Below are positions 23,329-29,875 of a stretch of DNA of 30,160 nt, in pieces. Made by a program: the position numbers and the translations under genes. Positions within the stretch are counted from its first letter, which is position 1, and every line of letters starts with the position of its first letter. The notes beneath the pieces are model-generated. The model was not told the DNA's origin. It ran no database searches and was given only the letters and a program-made list of their open reading frames with translations. The DNA comes from Mesostigma viride (Eukaryota; Streptophyta; Mesostigmatophyceae; Mesostigmatales; Mesostigmataceae): positions 1 through 30,160 of the forward strand of contig RPFO01001554.1 in NCBI GenBank assembly GCA_009746045.1, given 5' to 3'.

Positions 23329-24411
23329 ATGGCGGTGGCTCTCGGTCGCATCGGATTCGTTCATCCACTTTTCTCGCTGGTTAGCGAGAACGCAAAGCAC
23401 TGGGTATTCACTATGAAGAGTCTCCCAGGTTTAGTCGTCGATGAGACCAAGGAAATCAAAGTTCGGAAAAACGACCGACTGATTCTGGGGAAGGACCTCT
23501 GCCACGCAGCCTCCAACAACACTAAGTTATTCAAAAATTGGTGGAGGCTTGACAACGTGCGCGATCTCGCCGACGCGTTAAAAGCGGACCTCGAGGGTGG
23601 GATCACCGATGATCCGACCCTCGAGATGATCCGACCCACCGATGTTCACGATGATCTGACCCCCAAGACGGTCTTCGAAGAGGTCGCGATTGGCCCGAAC
23701 GACGAGCGCGGCACCTGGATTCATCCCCATCTCGTAATCCACTTGGCCACGTGGATAAGTGGGAAGTTTGCCCTTAAGACGGGATCGTGGGCGAACCGTA
23801 TTCTGGCGGGCGACATCACCATGTTGGAGGTGGTGCGCGACGCCCACGACGCGGTGCACGGGACGACGACCTCGGTTGCGGTGGTGACTGTACAGGGCAC
23901 GGGACGCACAAAGCCCGACTACGTTCCTCCACCTTTTCGTCTCGTGGACCCGTCCCTGCGGATCCTATCGAAGGACACTCAGCACAAGCTGGGCGATTTT
24001 GTGTCCTCCAGGGTCCCTCACGACGACGTGGGCGCGATGATGGGGTTCCTCGGCAACTGGACGTGCGAGGTGGTCACTGGGATGAGCGCGTCGTCTTTCA
24101 AAAAACTGAACGGAATCCGTAGCGGGTCGTGTAGAGACTACATGGTCGACACCCAGCAAGATGCGACGGGGTTCATGTTGCGACGGTGGATGGCGCGCGC
24201 GAAAGACGCGCCTCCTGCCGAATGGCGCAGGATCGCGCTCGAGATGAAGGTCGAGTTCGCGAGTGTGGCGGAGCTCCCGAACGGCCCCACGCCGCGCGCC
24301 GTGGTAGAGCAAAATAAGAAGGACATGAAGAACGATCTGCTTGTGACGCGCCCCTTGAACGCCGAGCGGTTCGCGAGGGACGGTCAGAAGAGGATCAAAC
24401 TCGGGGCGTAG
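23329..24411 (+). CDS. KilA-N domain protein with shared C-terminal domain
   Basis: The 360-residue product has a KilA-N domain at about residues 30-190: VVDETKEIKVRKNDRLILGKDLCHAA, KNWWRL, then RGTWIHPHLVIHLATWIS (the G.W.HP.L......W signature) and a closing helix. KilA-N domains bind DNA and are common in large viruses and phages. The C-terminal ~130 residues (NWTCEVVTGMSASSFKKLNG, CRDYMVDTQQDATGFML, then an NKKDM segment and a basic end) resemble the C-terminus of the BRO-type protein at 25294-26238. An internal ATG at 23413 (MKSLPGLVVD) is an alternative start. The gene is bounded by 47-bp direct repeats. Confidence 0.82.
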   Translation: MAVALGRIGFVHPLFSLVSENAKHWVFTMKSLPGLVVDETKEIKVRKNDRLILGKDLCHAASNNTKLFKNWWRLDNVRDLADALKADLEGGITDDPTLEMIRPTDVHDDLTPKTVFEEVAIGPNDERGTWIHPHLVIHLATWISGKFALKTGSWANRILAGDITMLEVVRDAHDAVHGTTTSVAVVTVQGTGRTKPDYVPPPFRLVDPSLRILSKDTQHKLGDFVSSRVPHDDVGAMMGFLGNWTCEVVTGMSASSFKKLNGIRSGSCRDYMVDTQQDATGFMLRRWMARAKDAPPAEWRRIALEMKVEFASVAELPNGPTPRAVVEQNKKDMKNDLLVTRPLNAERFARDGQKRIKLGA

Positions 24412-24420
24412 GGCACTCCG

Positions 24421-24467
24421 CGCGGCCGACTCGGTTCGACCCGATCGACATCCCGCGCGCCCCGCGC
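24421..24467 (+). repeat. 47-bp direct repeat, right copy, flanking the KilA-N gene
   Basis: It begins 9 bp after the KilA-N stop codon and is in direct orientation to 23117-23163, with two mismatches. Confidence 0.9.
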
Positions 24468-24477
24468 CGAACGGGTC

Positions 24478-24483
24478 TATAAA
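24478..24483 (+). promoter_or_regulatory. TATA box for the gene at 24665
   Basis: TATAAA ten bases after the right repeat copy and ~185 bp before the ATG. The leader carries two dyads, the same plan as upstream of 12629. Confidence 0.55.
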
Positions 24484-24560
24484 CCCCTCTCCTCTCCGTG
24501 GGAAGCGCACTCGCATCCCGCCGAACTGAAGAAACCAAACCGTAATCCGCGAGACATCCC

Positions 24561-24577
24561 GGACATCCTCTGCGTCC
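24561..24577 (+). promoter_or_regulatory. dyad GGACA-N7-CGTCC
   Basis: Spacer tcctctg, identical to the spacer at 29631-29647. First dyad in the leader of the gene at 24665. Confidence 0.5.
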
Positions 24578-24635
24578 GAGTGTCCGTCCGTACCGACCGA
24601 CCGACCGAGCCGAGCGCTCTCTCACTCCTAAGTTC

Positions 24636-24652
24636 GGACATCGCGTTTGTCC
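24636..24652 (+). promoter_or_regulatory. dyad GGACA-N7-TGTCC
   Basis: Spacer tcgcgtt. Second dyad in the same leader, ending 12 bp before the ATG at 24665. Confidence 0.5.
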
Positions 24653-24664
24653 TGACCGACGTCC

Positions 24665-25021
24665 ATGGCCCGCAAAAGCCTCAAGAAGACGAGCGGGGCC
24701 GCCCGTGCGAGGGCCCGCCGGATCAACCTGGCCGCGGCTCGGGCCGCGGAACGGGAGCTGCTGGACGCGCACACCGAGATGGTGCGCGCGATGATCGAGA
24801 TCGTGCGGTCCAAAGTGCACGAGTTCGTGCGAGTTCTGGTGGACGAGGACAAGTTCCAGGACAACGTCGCGTTCCTTGACAACGAGATGTCCCGAGCCGC
24901 CGTGGAGATCGGCGGCGCCCCCCTCGAGGGCCTGAGAACCGCGGACGCGTCCAAGGTGGACCCGCGGATCCTGGAGATCGCGCGCGACGTGAGGCGCGAG
25001 ATCCGCGCCGGGATCGAATGA
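24665..25021 (+). CDS. small basic-tailed helical protein, 118 aa
   Basis: The product begins MARKSLKKTSGAARARARRIN, a Lys/Arg-rich tail of ~20 residues. Long helices follow (AERELLDAHTEMVRAMIEIVRSKVHEFVRVLVDEDKF; ILEIARDVRREIRAGIE). Size and layout (basic tail, then about three helices) recall histone-like or other architectural DNA-binding proteins, but no histone-fold signature was identified, so this is only a suggestion. TATA box, ~170-nt leader and two dyads precede it. An AATAAA follows the stop by ~50 bp. Confidence 0.7.
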   Translation: MARKSLKKTSGAARARARRINLAAARAAERELLDAHTEMVRAMIEIVRSKVHEFVRVLVDEDKFQDNVAFLDNEMSRAAVEIGGAPLEGLRTADASKVDPRILEIARDVRREIRAGIE

Positions 25022-25159
25022 AAACGGACGATCGTCCGACGATCCGAAAATGCTCGTTTTCCGTAACTATTCGTAATAAACGAAATTGGAACGCCCATTG
25101 AGTGTCTGTGCGCATGCATGCAATATCGTCAGGCCCGTAGATGGAGCGCGTATTGCGCG

Positions 25160-25199
25160 CATCGAACGGTTCGCGTTTGTAGGAAATCCACTCCTACGA
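25160..25199 (+). repeat. hairpin repeat, isolated left copy beside the BRO-type gene
   Basis: CATCGAACGGTTC, then TTGTAGGA-AATCCAC-TCCTACGA (stem of 7-8 bp, 7-nt loop). The outer arms ATCGAACGGT (25161) and ACCGTTCGAT (25207) form a second, enclosing inverted repeat. The segment matches 26314-26353 in the same orientation. The rest of 25022-25293 shows no gene. Confidence 0.85.
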
Positions 25200-25293
25200 T
25201 TACGGACCGTTCGATCACCGGTCGCGATAGGCGGTCAGTCGTGCGCGAATGTTTGTATTGATGTTCGGCGTTTTTATCGATCAACATAAACAA

Positions 25294-26238
25294 TTACGAT
25301 TGAATCGACAAGCACGCGCGTTTGGCGGGGGAGCCGCCGATTAGCTTCTTGGAGGCCAGATGCCCCTCCCTCATATCCTTGTTACGGACCAAGAACTCTC
25401 TCGGGCGCTTGGCCTTTGCTTGGTCGTGCAAACCCACGCTCTTGAAGGTGGGGGTCATGGTTTTTGACAGTCTCTCCATTGCAACGACGGGGTCTTCTCC
25501 GCCCGACACCGCGGCCTTGAACACGCAATTCATGAAAAATGCCCCGCTGTTCATTTCCTCTGTCCACATGTCCCTTATCAGATCGCTCTTCTTTAACCCC
25601 TGGACCGCTCGGAATTCGTCGGCGGTCATGTTCATGATGGATTTGTTTTGCATGCCGAACACCTTGGCGTACACCTTATCGTCCACCTTGGCTCTCGGGG
25701 TCGCGGCGATCTCGTTGGCGGCCGACTTGACGGACTCGCACTGTTTGATCCGGGGCTCTCCCGATACGTCTTTGGATTTGGTCTCCGGTCGTGGAAATTC
25801 CCGTCCGTGCGACGCCTCGTAGCGCCTCAACAGATCGGATATCAGTTCCTCGGACGCGTGGAAGTAATGCCTCAGCAGCTTGGCGGTGTTCCTTCGAAAC
25901 GCCGATGCTCGTGTGCCCGGCAGGAGCATAATGAGCTCGTACACTTCCTCCTCCGTCATGATCCTGGTCGGCTTTTGGTTCCTTCCGGAGAATGTGTGGG
26001 TGTTGTTGACAGTGTTTGGAGGAATGAGGCCGCGTTCTCCCAGCCTTTTAAGGGTCGCTGTGACGTTGCCCGTCGCGTCTCGGATGTAACTTCCGTCGTC
26101 CTTTCTGTACACAATGCATTTCACGATATCGACGGCGGCGACGCGTCCGTCCGGGGCCTTGCGAATTTGTCCACGGAAGATGTCCTCCGATGCAGGGGTC
26201 CCTTCTACCACCTCCAAATACATGACGGGGACTGACAT
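25294..26238 (-). CDS. BRO-type DNA-binding protein with shared C-terminal domain
   Basis: The 314-residue product begins MSVPVMYLEVVEG. The N-terminal ~150 residues are homologous to the truncated protein at 14128-14658 (QIRKAPDGRVAAVDIVKCIVY; TEEEVYELIMLLPGTRASAFRRN; LLRHYFHASEELISDLLRRYE). This is a BRO/KilA/MSV199-like viral DNA-binding domain. The C-terminal ~130 residues (KVYAKVFGMQNKSIMNMTAD, F.AVQGLKKSDLIRDMWTEEM, NKDMREGH, a basic end) resemble the C-terminus of the KilA-N protein at 23329-24411. So the two proteins share a C-terminal domain behind different N-terminal domains. The gene sits between direct copies of a hairpin repeat. Codon use is less GC-biased than its neighbours, with more A/T third positions, suggesting a foreign origin. 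Confidence 0.78.
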   Translation of the reverse strand: MSVPVMYLEVVEGTPASEDIFRGQIRKAPDGRVAAVDIVKCIVYRKDDGSYIRDATGNVTATLKRLGERGLIPPNTVNNTHTFSGRNQKPTRIMTEEEVYELIMLLPGTRASAFRRNTAKLLRHYFHASEELISDLLRRYEASHGREFPRPETKSKDVSGEPRIKQCESVKSAANEIAATPRAKVDDKVYAKVFGMQNKSIMNMTADEFRAVQGLKKSDLIRDMWTEEMNSGAFFMNCVFKAAVSGGEDPVVAMERLSKTMTPTFKSVGLHDQAKAKRPREFLVRNKDMREGHLASKKLIGGSPAKRACLSIQS

Positions 26239-26313
26239 TTTGAGATTGGGTTGCAATAAGATTACATTATAATGATCTCGTCCCAAACGCGCGCCATCGG
26301 ACGTCGGTCTTTT

Positions 26314-26553
26314 CATCGAACGGTTCCATTTTGTAGGAGACCCACTCCTACAAATGTAGGCTCTCGGATGATGAGCCGATTGAAAGATAGTTAAAGCTTG
26401 TAGGAAATCCACTCCTACAACTGTAGACCGTCGGATGGGGATCCGATTGAACGACGGTTCAAACTTGTAGGAAATCCACTCCTACAACTGTAGACCGTCG
26501 GACGATGACCCGATTGACGCTCGTCAAAGCTTGTAGGAAATCCACTCCTACAA
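26314..26553 (+). repeat. four tandem hairpin repeats, period 66-67 bp
   Basis: TTGTAGGA-N7-TCCTACAA starts at 26331, 26398, 26465 and 26531. The loop is AATCCAC in three copies and GACCCAC in the first. Between hairpins, tgtag(a/g)-c and a ccgattga segment are partly conserved. The first copy is preceded by CATCGAACGGTTC, as at 25160, making a direct-repeat pair around the BRO-type gene. Apart from these repeats, 26239-26703 shows no gene. Confidence 0.92.
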
Positions 26554-26703
26554 TTGTAGAGCGGACCCGATTGCGTGATGATAAACGAAAACGAATTTCC
26601 TGGCACCCCTTGACAAAATTTAATTGTATTGCTGCTTTTCCCACAACACGGCGCTCCTATCGACCTCTGAATTTAAATGCCGGCCCTAGCTAGTACCGTC
26701 TCC

Positions 26704-26934
26704 ATGGAGAGCGCGATCGCTCGCCTGCGCTCCTACCGCGTGTTCGGGTCCGCCCTCTTCGACTGGTTCGCCACGTGGCTCGCGGCACTCGCGTACGTCC
26801 GTTACGGTCGCGCCGGATCCTTCTCCCTCTCCGCCACCCTCCTACCCTTCGCCGTCCTCGTGGTCATCGGCGAAACCTTGCACGCCCTCCTCGGCGTCAG
26901 CACCCCCGTGACCCGGCTGGTCCTGCACCGGTAG
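26704..26934 (+). CDS. small two-span membrane protein
   Basis: The 76-residue product begins MESAIARLRSYRVFG. It has two hydrophobic segments, LFDWFATWLAALAYV (residues ~17-31) and LSATLLPFAVLVVIGETLHALLGV (residues ~40-63), with short charged ends. An in-frame ATG at 26677 would add nine residues. It is the first of four small membrane proteins in a 2-kb run on the same strand. Likely a virion-membrane or host-membrane protein; no family recognised. Confidence 0.7.
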   Translation: MESAIARLRSYRVFGSALFDWFATWLAALAYVRYGRAGSFSLSATLLPFAVLVVIGETLHALLGVSTPVTRLVLHR

Positions 26935-27024
26935 CGCTCCCCCCCCCCCTTCCGGGCCGGTCCGTCGCCGTTTTTTTTGTGACCGGTATAGGATAGAACC
27001 GCGTCTCGTTCGAAAGCGACCATC

Positions 27025-27612
27025 ATGTACGACGACCCCATGCACCTCGCCGGAGCCCGAAGGATCCGCAGACGTCGACGCGTCCCCGCACCATCCTCCT
27101 CGTCCGCATCCGGACTCGGCATCGCGCGACACAAGGCACGGCCGTCCGCGCGCCGCCGAAAGGGAGCGCCGCGTCCGATCGGCGGCATCCTGTTCGCTTC
27201 CAGCTACACGAGCGGGCCTCTCCTGCCCTCCCTCGCGCGCCCCGTCCGACGCGTCGTGTCGGTCGCGCGCCGAGGTGGAGCGGGCGGGGCGGCCGTGGAC
27301 GTCGACGCCCTCTTCGCCCGTCACTTCAACTCGTGTTGGGTCCCGCTCCCTCGTCCGGCCGCGTCGGCCGCGGACGTCTCGCCTCCGCGCACCTGGCGGG
27401 CGCTTCCGTCCACCGTCACCGTCACCGGCGGCGCCACCCCGCATCGGCTCGTCCCGTCGCCTCGAGCGGGGCGGTCGTGCGCAGGCGTCACCCCCTCCGA
27501 CGCGCGTCGAGACCCGCGGGCGCGTCTCGTCCCGTCCACGGTCACCGCCGCCGCCGCGTGGCGCGTCCGATGGGTGCGGCCGGACCCGCGCACAAGCACC
27601 GCCGCCGCGTGA
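27025..27612 (+). CDS. very basic, Arg/Pro/Ser-rich protein, 195 aa
   Basis: The product begins MYDDPMHLAGARRIRRRRR. Arg is very abundant throughout, with an Arg-Arg-Arg cluster near the N-terminus and ARHKARPSARRRK following. A more protein-like centre is VDVDALFARHFNSCW. A short duplicated segment (LPSTVTVTG, VPSTVTAAA) occurs in the second half. Composition recalls small DNA-condensing core proteins, which is inference. The sequence is GC-extreme, so the frame could be a by-product of base composition; an antisense open frame overlaps it completely. The start lies ~30 bp after a gtataggata stretch. Confidence 0.45.
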   Translation: MYDDPMHLAGARRIRRRRRVPAPSSSSASGLGIARHKARPSARRRKGAPRPIGGILFASSYTSGPLLPSLARPVRRVVSVARRGGAGGAAVDVDALFARHFNSCWVPLPRPAASAADVSPPRTWRALPSTVTVTGGATPHRLVPSPRAGRSCAGVTPSDARRDPRARLVPSTVTAAAAWRVRWVRPDPRTSTAAA

Positions 27613-27714
27613 AGCGTCACCCGCGCCATCGTCGGACTCCGCGGGGTCCGACGCGCCACGAGGTGAGAGAGGGCGGAATTTTATGTGTGTCCTATGGTAT
27701 TCTAGCGCGTCGGG

Positions 27715-28029
27715 ATGGTTTGGAGCGTCCGTCTGATCTCCTCCCTCGCAGTCGGAGGGCTGGTCTTCTTCCTCATCCCCGTCGTGCAGTACGCGATGTT
27801 CCGGCGAAGGTTCTTCCGCCCCCGGTCCGCTGGCTCGGGCGTGGGTCCGGGCGCTGGCTCGGGCGCGGGTCCGGGCGCGGGCGCGGGCACTGGCGCTGGC
27901 GATACGAGCAAGTGGCCCGCGCCCCCGTCGGGGAGCTGGATCGTGTTTTTCTACGATTCGCCCGTCTACGTGTACGCGGGCACGGCCGCGATCCTGTTCT
28001 ACGTCCTGAGCTTCCTGTGGCTCGCGTGA
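27715..28029 (+). CDS. two-span membrane protein with Gly/Ala/Ser/Pro linker
   Basis: The 104-residue product has an N-terminal membrane segment (ISSLAVGGLVFFLIPVVQYAMF) and a basic RRRFFRPR stop-transfer cluster. A ~25-residue linker of repeating Gly-(Ala/Ser/Pro) follows, written by a gggcgctggctc-type tandem DNA repeat (27826-27900). A second membrane segment ends the protein (VYVYAGTAAILFYVLSFLWLA). The repeat linker may vary in length between isolates. No family recognised. Confidence 0.75.
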   Translation: MVWSVRLISSLAVGGLVFFLIPVVQYAMFRRRFFRPRSAGSGVGPGAGSGAGPGAGAGTGAGDTSKWPAPPSGSWIVFFYDSPVYVYAGTAAILFYVLSFLWLA

Positions 28030-28107
28030 TCCCTCGGACCCGAAGACGCCGCCGCCCTCAAAATTATCCGCTCGTTTAGGTAACCACGCGCTCGCACGAT
28101 TCCCTCC

Positions 28108-28398
28108 ATGGCGTGGACGCGACCCGTGATGGAAGCCTCCCTCGCCGCGATCGTCTCCGTCCTGGCCACTCTGTTCGTGGGGAATTACAAGGACGGTCCG
28201 CGATTCGACGTCCGCGCGCACCTTACCGGGCTGTTGAATGGCGGACCCTTCGACGGCGCGCTCAAGAGCTTCCTCTCCAAGCCCCCGCCGTCGACGGCCG
28301 GAGATTTCGAGCGGAAACGCGCCGTGCGTTCGGCCTTTTTCGCGGCCGTGTTCTACGCGGTCGCCTACGCCGTCTTCGCGCGGTTCTATCCGGCCTAA
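28108..28398 (+). CDS. two-span small membrane protein, 96 aa
   Basis: The product begins MAWTRPVMEASLAAIVSVLATLFVG, with a hydrophobic segment at residues ~9-25. A soluble stretch (NYKDGPRFDVRAHLTGLLNGGPFDGALKSFL) and a charged region (DFERKRAVR) lead to a final hydrophobic segment (SAFFAAVFYAVAYAVFARFY). AATAAA lies ~75 bp after the stop. No family recognised. Confidence 0.75.
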   Translation: MAWTRPVMEASLAAIVSVLATLFVGNYKDGPRFDVRAHLTGLLNGGPFDGALKSFLSKPPPSTAGDFERKRAVRSAFFAAVFYAVAYAVFARFYPA

Positions 28399-28524
28399 CC
28401 CAGCGAGCCGCGCGTCCCGAACGCGCACCGGCACGAGTCCGAGTCCGAGTCCTCGGGAGTCCGGGTCCGGCCGAAAATAAAATGTGAGACCTAATCAACA
28501 AATCAGCGTCGCGGTACGATAATC

Positions 28525-28719
28525 ATGGCCATGTTCATCCCCGCCGAACTCGTGAAGCCCCTCGCCGCCGGCCTCGCGTCTCTCCTCGCGAGCTTCCTGC
28601 TCGACCGGATCGACGCCATGGGCGCGGTCGACCTGTACGGCAACAAGCTGGTGGCCGCGCACGCGTTTTCGACCGCGCTCGCGTTCTACCTGATCACTTT
28701 CTACTTCGTGGGCAATTGA
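28525..28719 (+). CDS. small two-span membrane protein, 64 aa
   Basis: The product begins MAMFIPAELVKPLAAGLASLLASFLLDRID, followed by a charged loop (YGNKLVAAH) and a second hydrophobic segment (FSTALAFYLITFYFVGN). A gataatc stretch directly precedes the ATG. AATAAA lies ~75 bp downstream. Last of the four small membrane proteins. No family recognised. Confidence 0.72.
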   Translation: MAMFIPAELVKPLAAGLASLLASFLLDRIDAMGAVDLYGNKLVAAHAFSTALAFYLITFYFVGN

Positions 28720-28892
28720 CGCGCGAATGGAGGACGGTGAGAGGGTGGTAATGGATTTCGTTTCTTTATTTCGTGTATTCGTTTATGGATCGAATAAAAT
28801 GGTTTTAATTGCATGATCACAAATCTCGGCATCGCTGCCATCGTTTTCGTCTCGCGAACTACACAATTATGCAAAAGGCGGTTTAGGGAACG

Positions 28893-29636
28893 TCACGGCG
28901 CGATCGGCCGGTCCTCCAACGCCATCACGACGTTGTCGTCCAATGTCAGCTCCACCTCGCACTTGCGGCACACCTCGCGCAGGAGGTGCAGCTGGTCCTC
29001 TTTCACGTCCTTGGACGTATCGTGCGTGCAGTAGAGGTGCAGGCGGTGGTTGAACGACTCGAAGTCGATCCCGAACGCGGCCAGACGCCCGAGTCCCCGC
29101 GCCCATTCCGTGACGTCCTCCACGACGATGAGGTCTCCCTGCGGGTACGACACGACGTCGACGTGTCCCGCGCGGCACCGGACGCCCGTGACTCCGTCCG
29201 TCTTGCGGGCGATGTCGTCCTTGATCTCTGCCAGGTGGCGGAACCGCTTCGGCTCGCGTCCCGGCTCCTGCACCCACTCCACGAACGCGGGGACGAGGTC
29301 GGGGTGCATCCACATGCCGTGCGACGGCCCGATGTCCTCCCTCCACAGGCTGTGGGAGAAGTCCGGCTGCCTCCGCAGGGCGCGGCGGTACGCGCCCGTC
29401 GGGTCCGCGAAGAAGCGGGAGGCGTCCACCCTTCCCAGGAGCATGCAGTCCGCCAGACTCTGGGCGTGGACGTACCCGATCCGCGCCTCGGCGTCCACGC
29501 GCGCGAGACGGTCTCTGCGGAACACGGGCCCCGCGTCCGCCCGCGGGCGGTAGAAGTACACGGGGGGCTCCGCGTGCGAGAACTCGAAGTGGCTCTCCAT
29601 GTAGGTCGGCTTCGAGTTGTCGGACGCGGCGGACAT
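28893..29636 (-). CDS. KilA-N-like protein
   Basis: The 247-residue product begins MSAASDNSKPTYMESH. Residues ~50-125 resemble a KilA-N domain: a strand/helix start (RIGYVHAQSLADCMLLGRVD), a central region with RRALRRQ, and HGMWMHPDLVPAFVEWV, which matches the G.W.HP.LV..(F)..W signature of the protein at 23329. The remainder (VDVVSYPQGDLIVVEDVTEWARG; HRLHLYCTHDTSKDVKEDQLHLLREVCRKCEVELTLDDN) is an alpha/beta domain not seen in the other paralogues. DNA binding is likely. The start lies inside a dyad (29631-29647), and TTTAAA lies ~130 bp upstream. No flanking repeat was seen, unlike the other family members. Confidence 0.65.
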   Translation of the reverse strand: MSAASDNSKPTYMESHFEFSHAEPPVYFYRPRADAGPVFRRDRLARVDAEARIGYVHAQSLADCMLLGRVDASRFFADPTGAYRRALRRQPDFSHSLWREDIGPSHGMWMHPDLVPAFVEWVQEPGREPKRFRHLAEIKDDIARKTDGVTGVRCRAGHVDVVSYPQGDLIVVEDVTEWARGLGRLAAFGIDFESFNHRLHLYCTHDTSKDVKEDQLHLLREVCRKCEVELTLDDNVVMALEDRPIAP

Positions 29637-29647
29637 CCTCTGCGTCT
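29631..29647 (-). promoter_or_regulatory. dyad (minus strand AGACG-N7-TGTCC) containing a start codon
   Basis: Plus-strand spacer tcctctg, the same as at 24561. On the minus strand the ATG at 29636 begins at the last spacer base. Confidence 0.55.
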
Positions 29648-29765
29648 TTTTGTTATGGCCTGCGATTTGTTTCGTTCGTCGGACAGCGCGCCTGTCCCGG
29701 TGGTCACGGGAGACGGAGGGGGGAGATCGCGCGGGTCTGGCGGGCGGAGGAGGGGAGAGAGCGGA

Positions 29766-29771
29766 TTTAAA
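29766..29771 (-). promoter_or_regulatory. TATA-like TTTAAA upstream of the gene starting at 29636
   Basis: The only AT-rich hexamer in ~200 bp of GC-rich DNA, ~130 bp before the start, consistent with the long-leader class. Confidence 0.35.
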
Positions 29772-29875
29772 GAGGCGGCCGACGCGCCCGACCATTCCGT
29801 CCATCCGTGTCGTCCAAGGGATCATCTACGGCGGAGACGATCCCGCCCGATCGGACGGACCACGCGATGCGCACG

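Noticed and set aside
26314-26553. CRISPR-like array of palindromic repeats
   Set aside because: Repeats are few, spacers are partly conserved between units, no cas genes are present, and an isolated copy flanks the other side of a BRO-type gene.
26415-26644. Short minus-strand frames with repeated CRSGFPTS
   Set aside because: They are translations of the hairpin repeats; the repetition comes from the DNA repeat itself.
26842-28434. A 530-codon open frame on the minus strand
   Set aside because: It is antisense to four plus-strand genes, three with clear membrane segments, and its Arg/Gly/Asp-rich low-complexity product is typical of shadow frames in GC-rich DNA.
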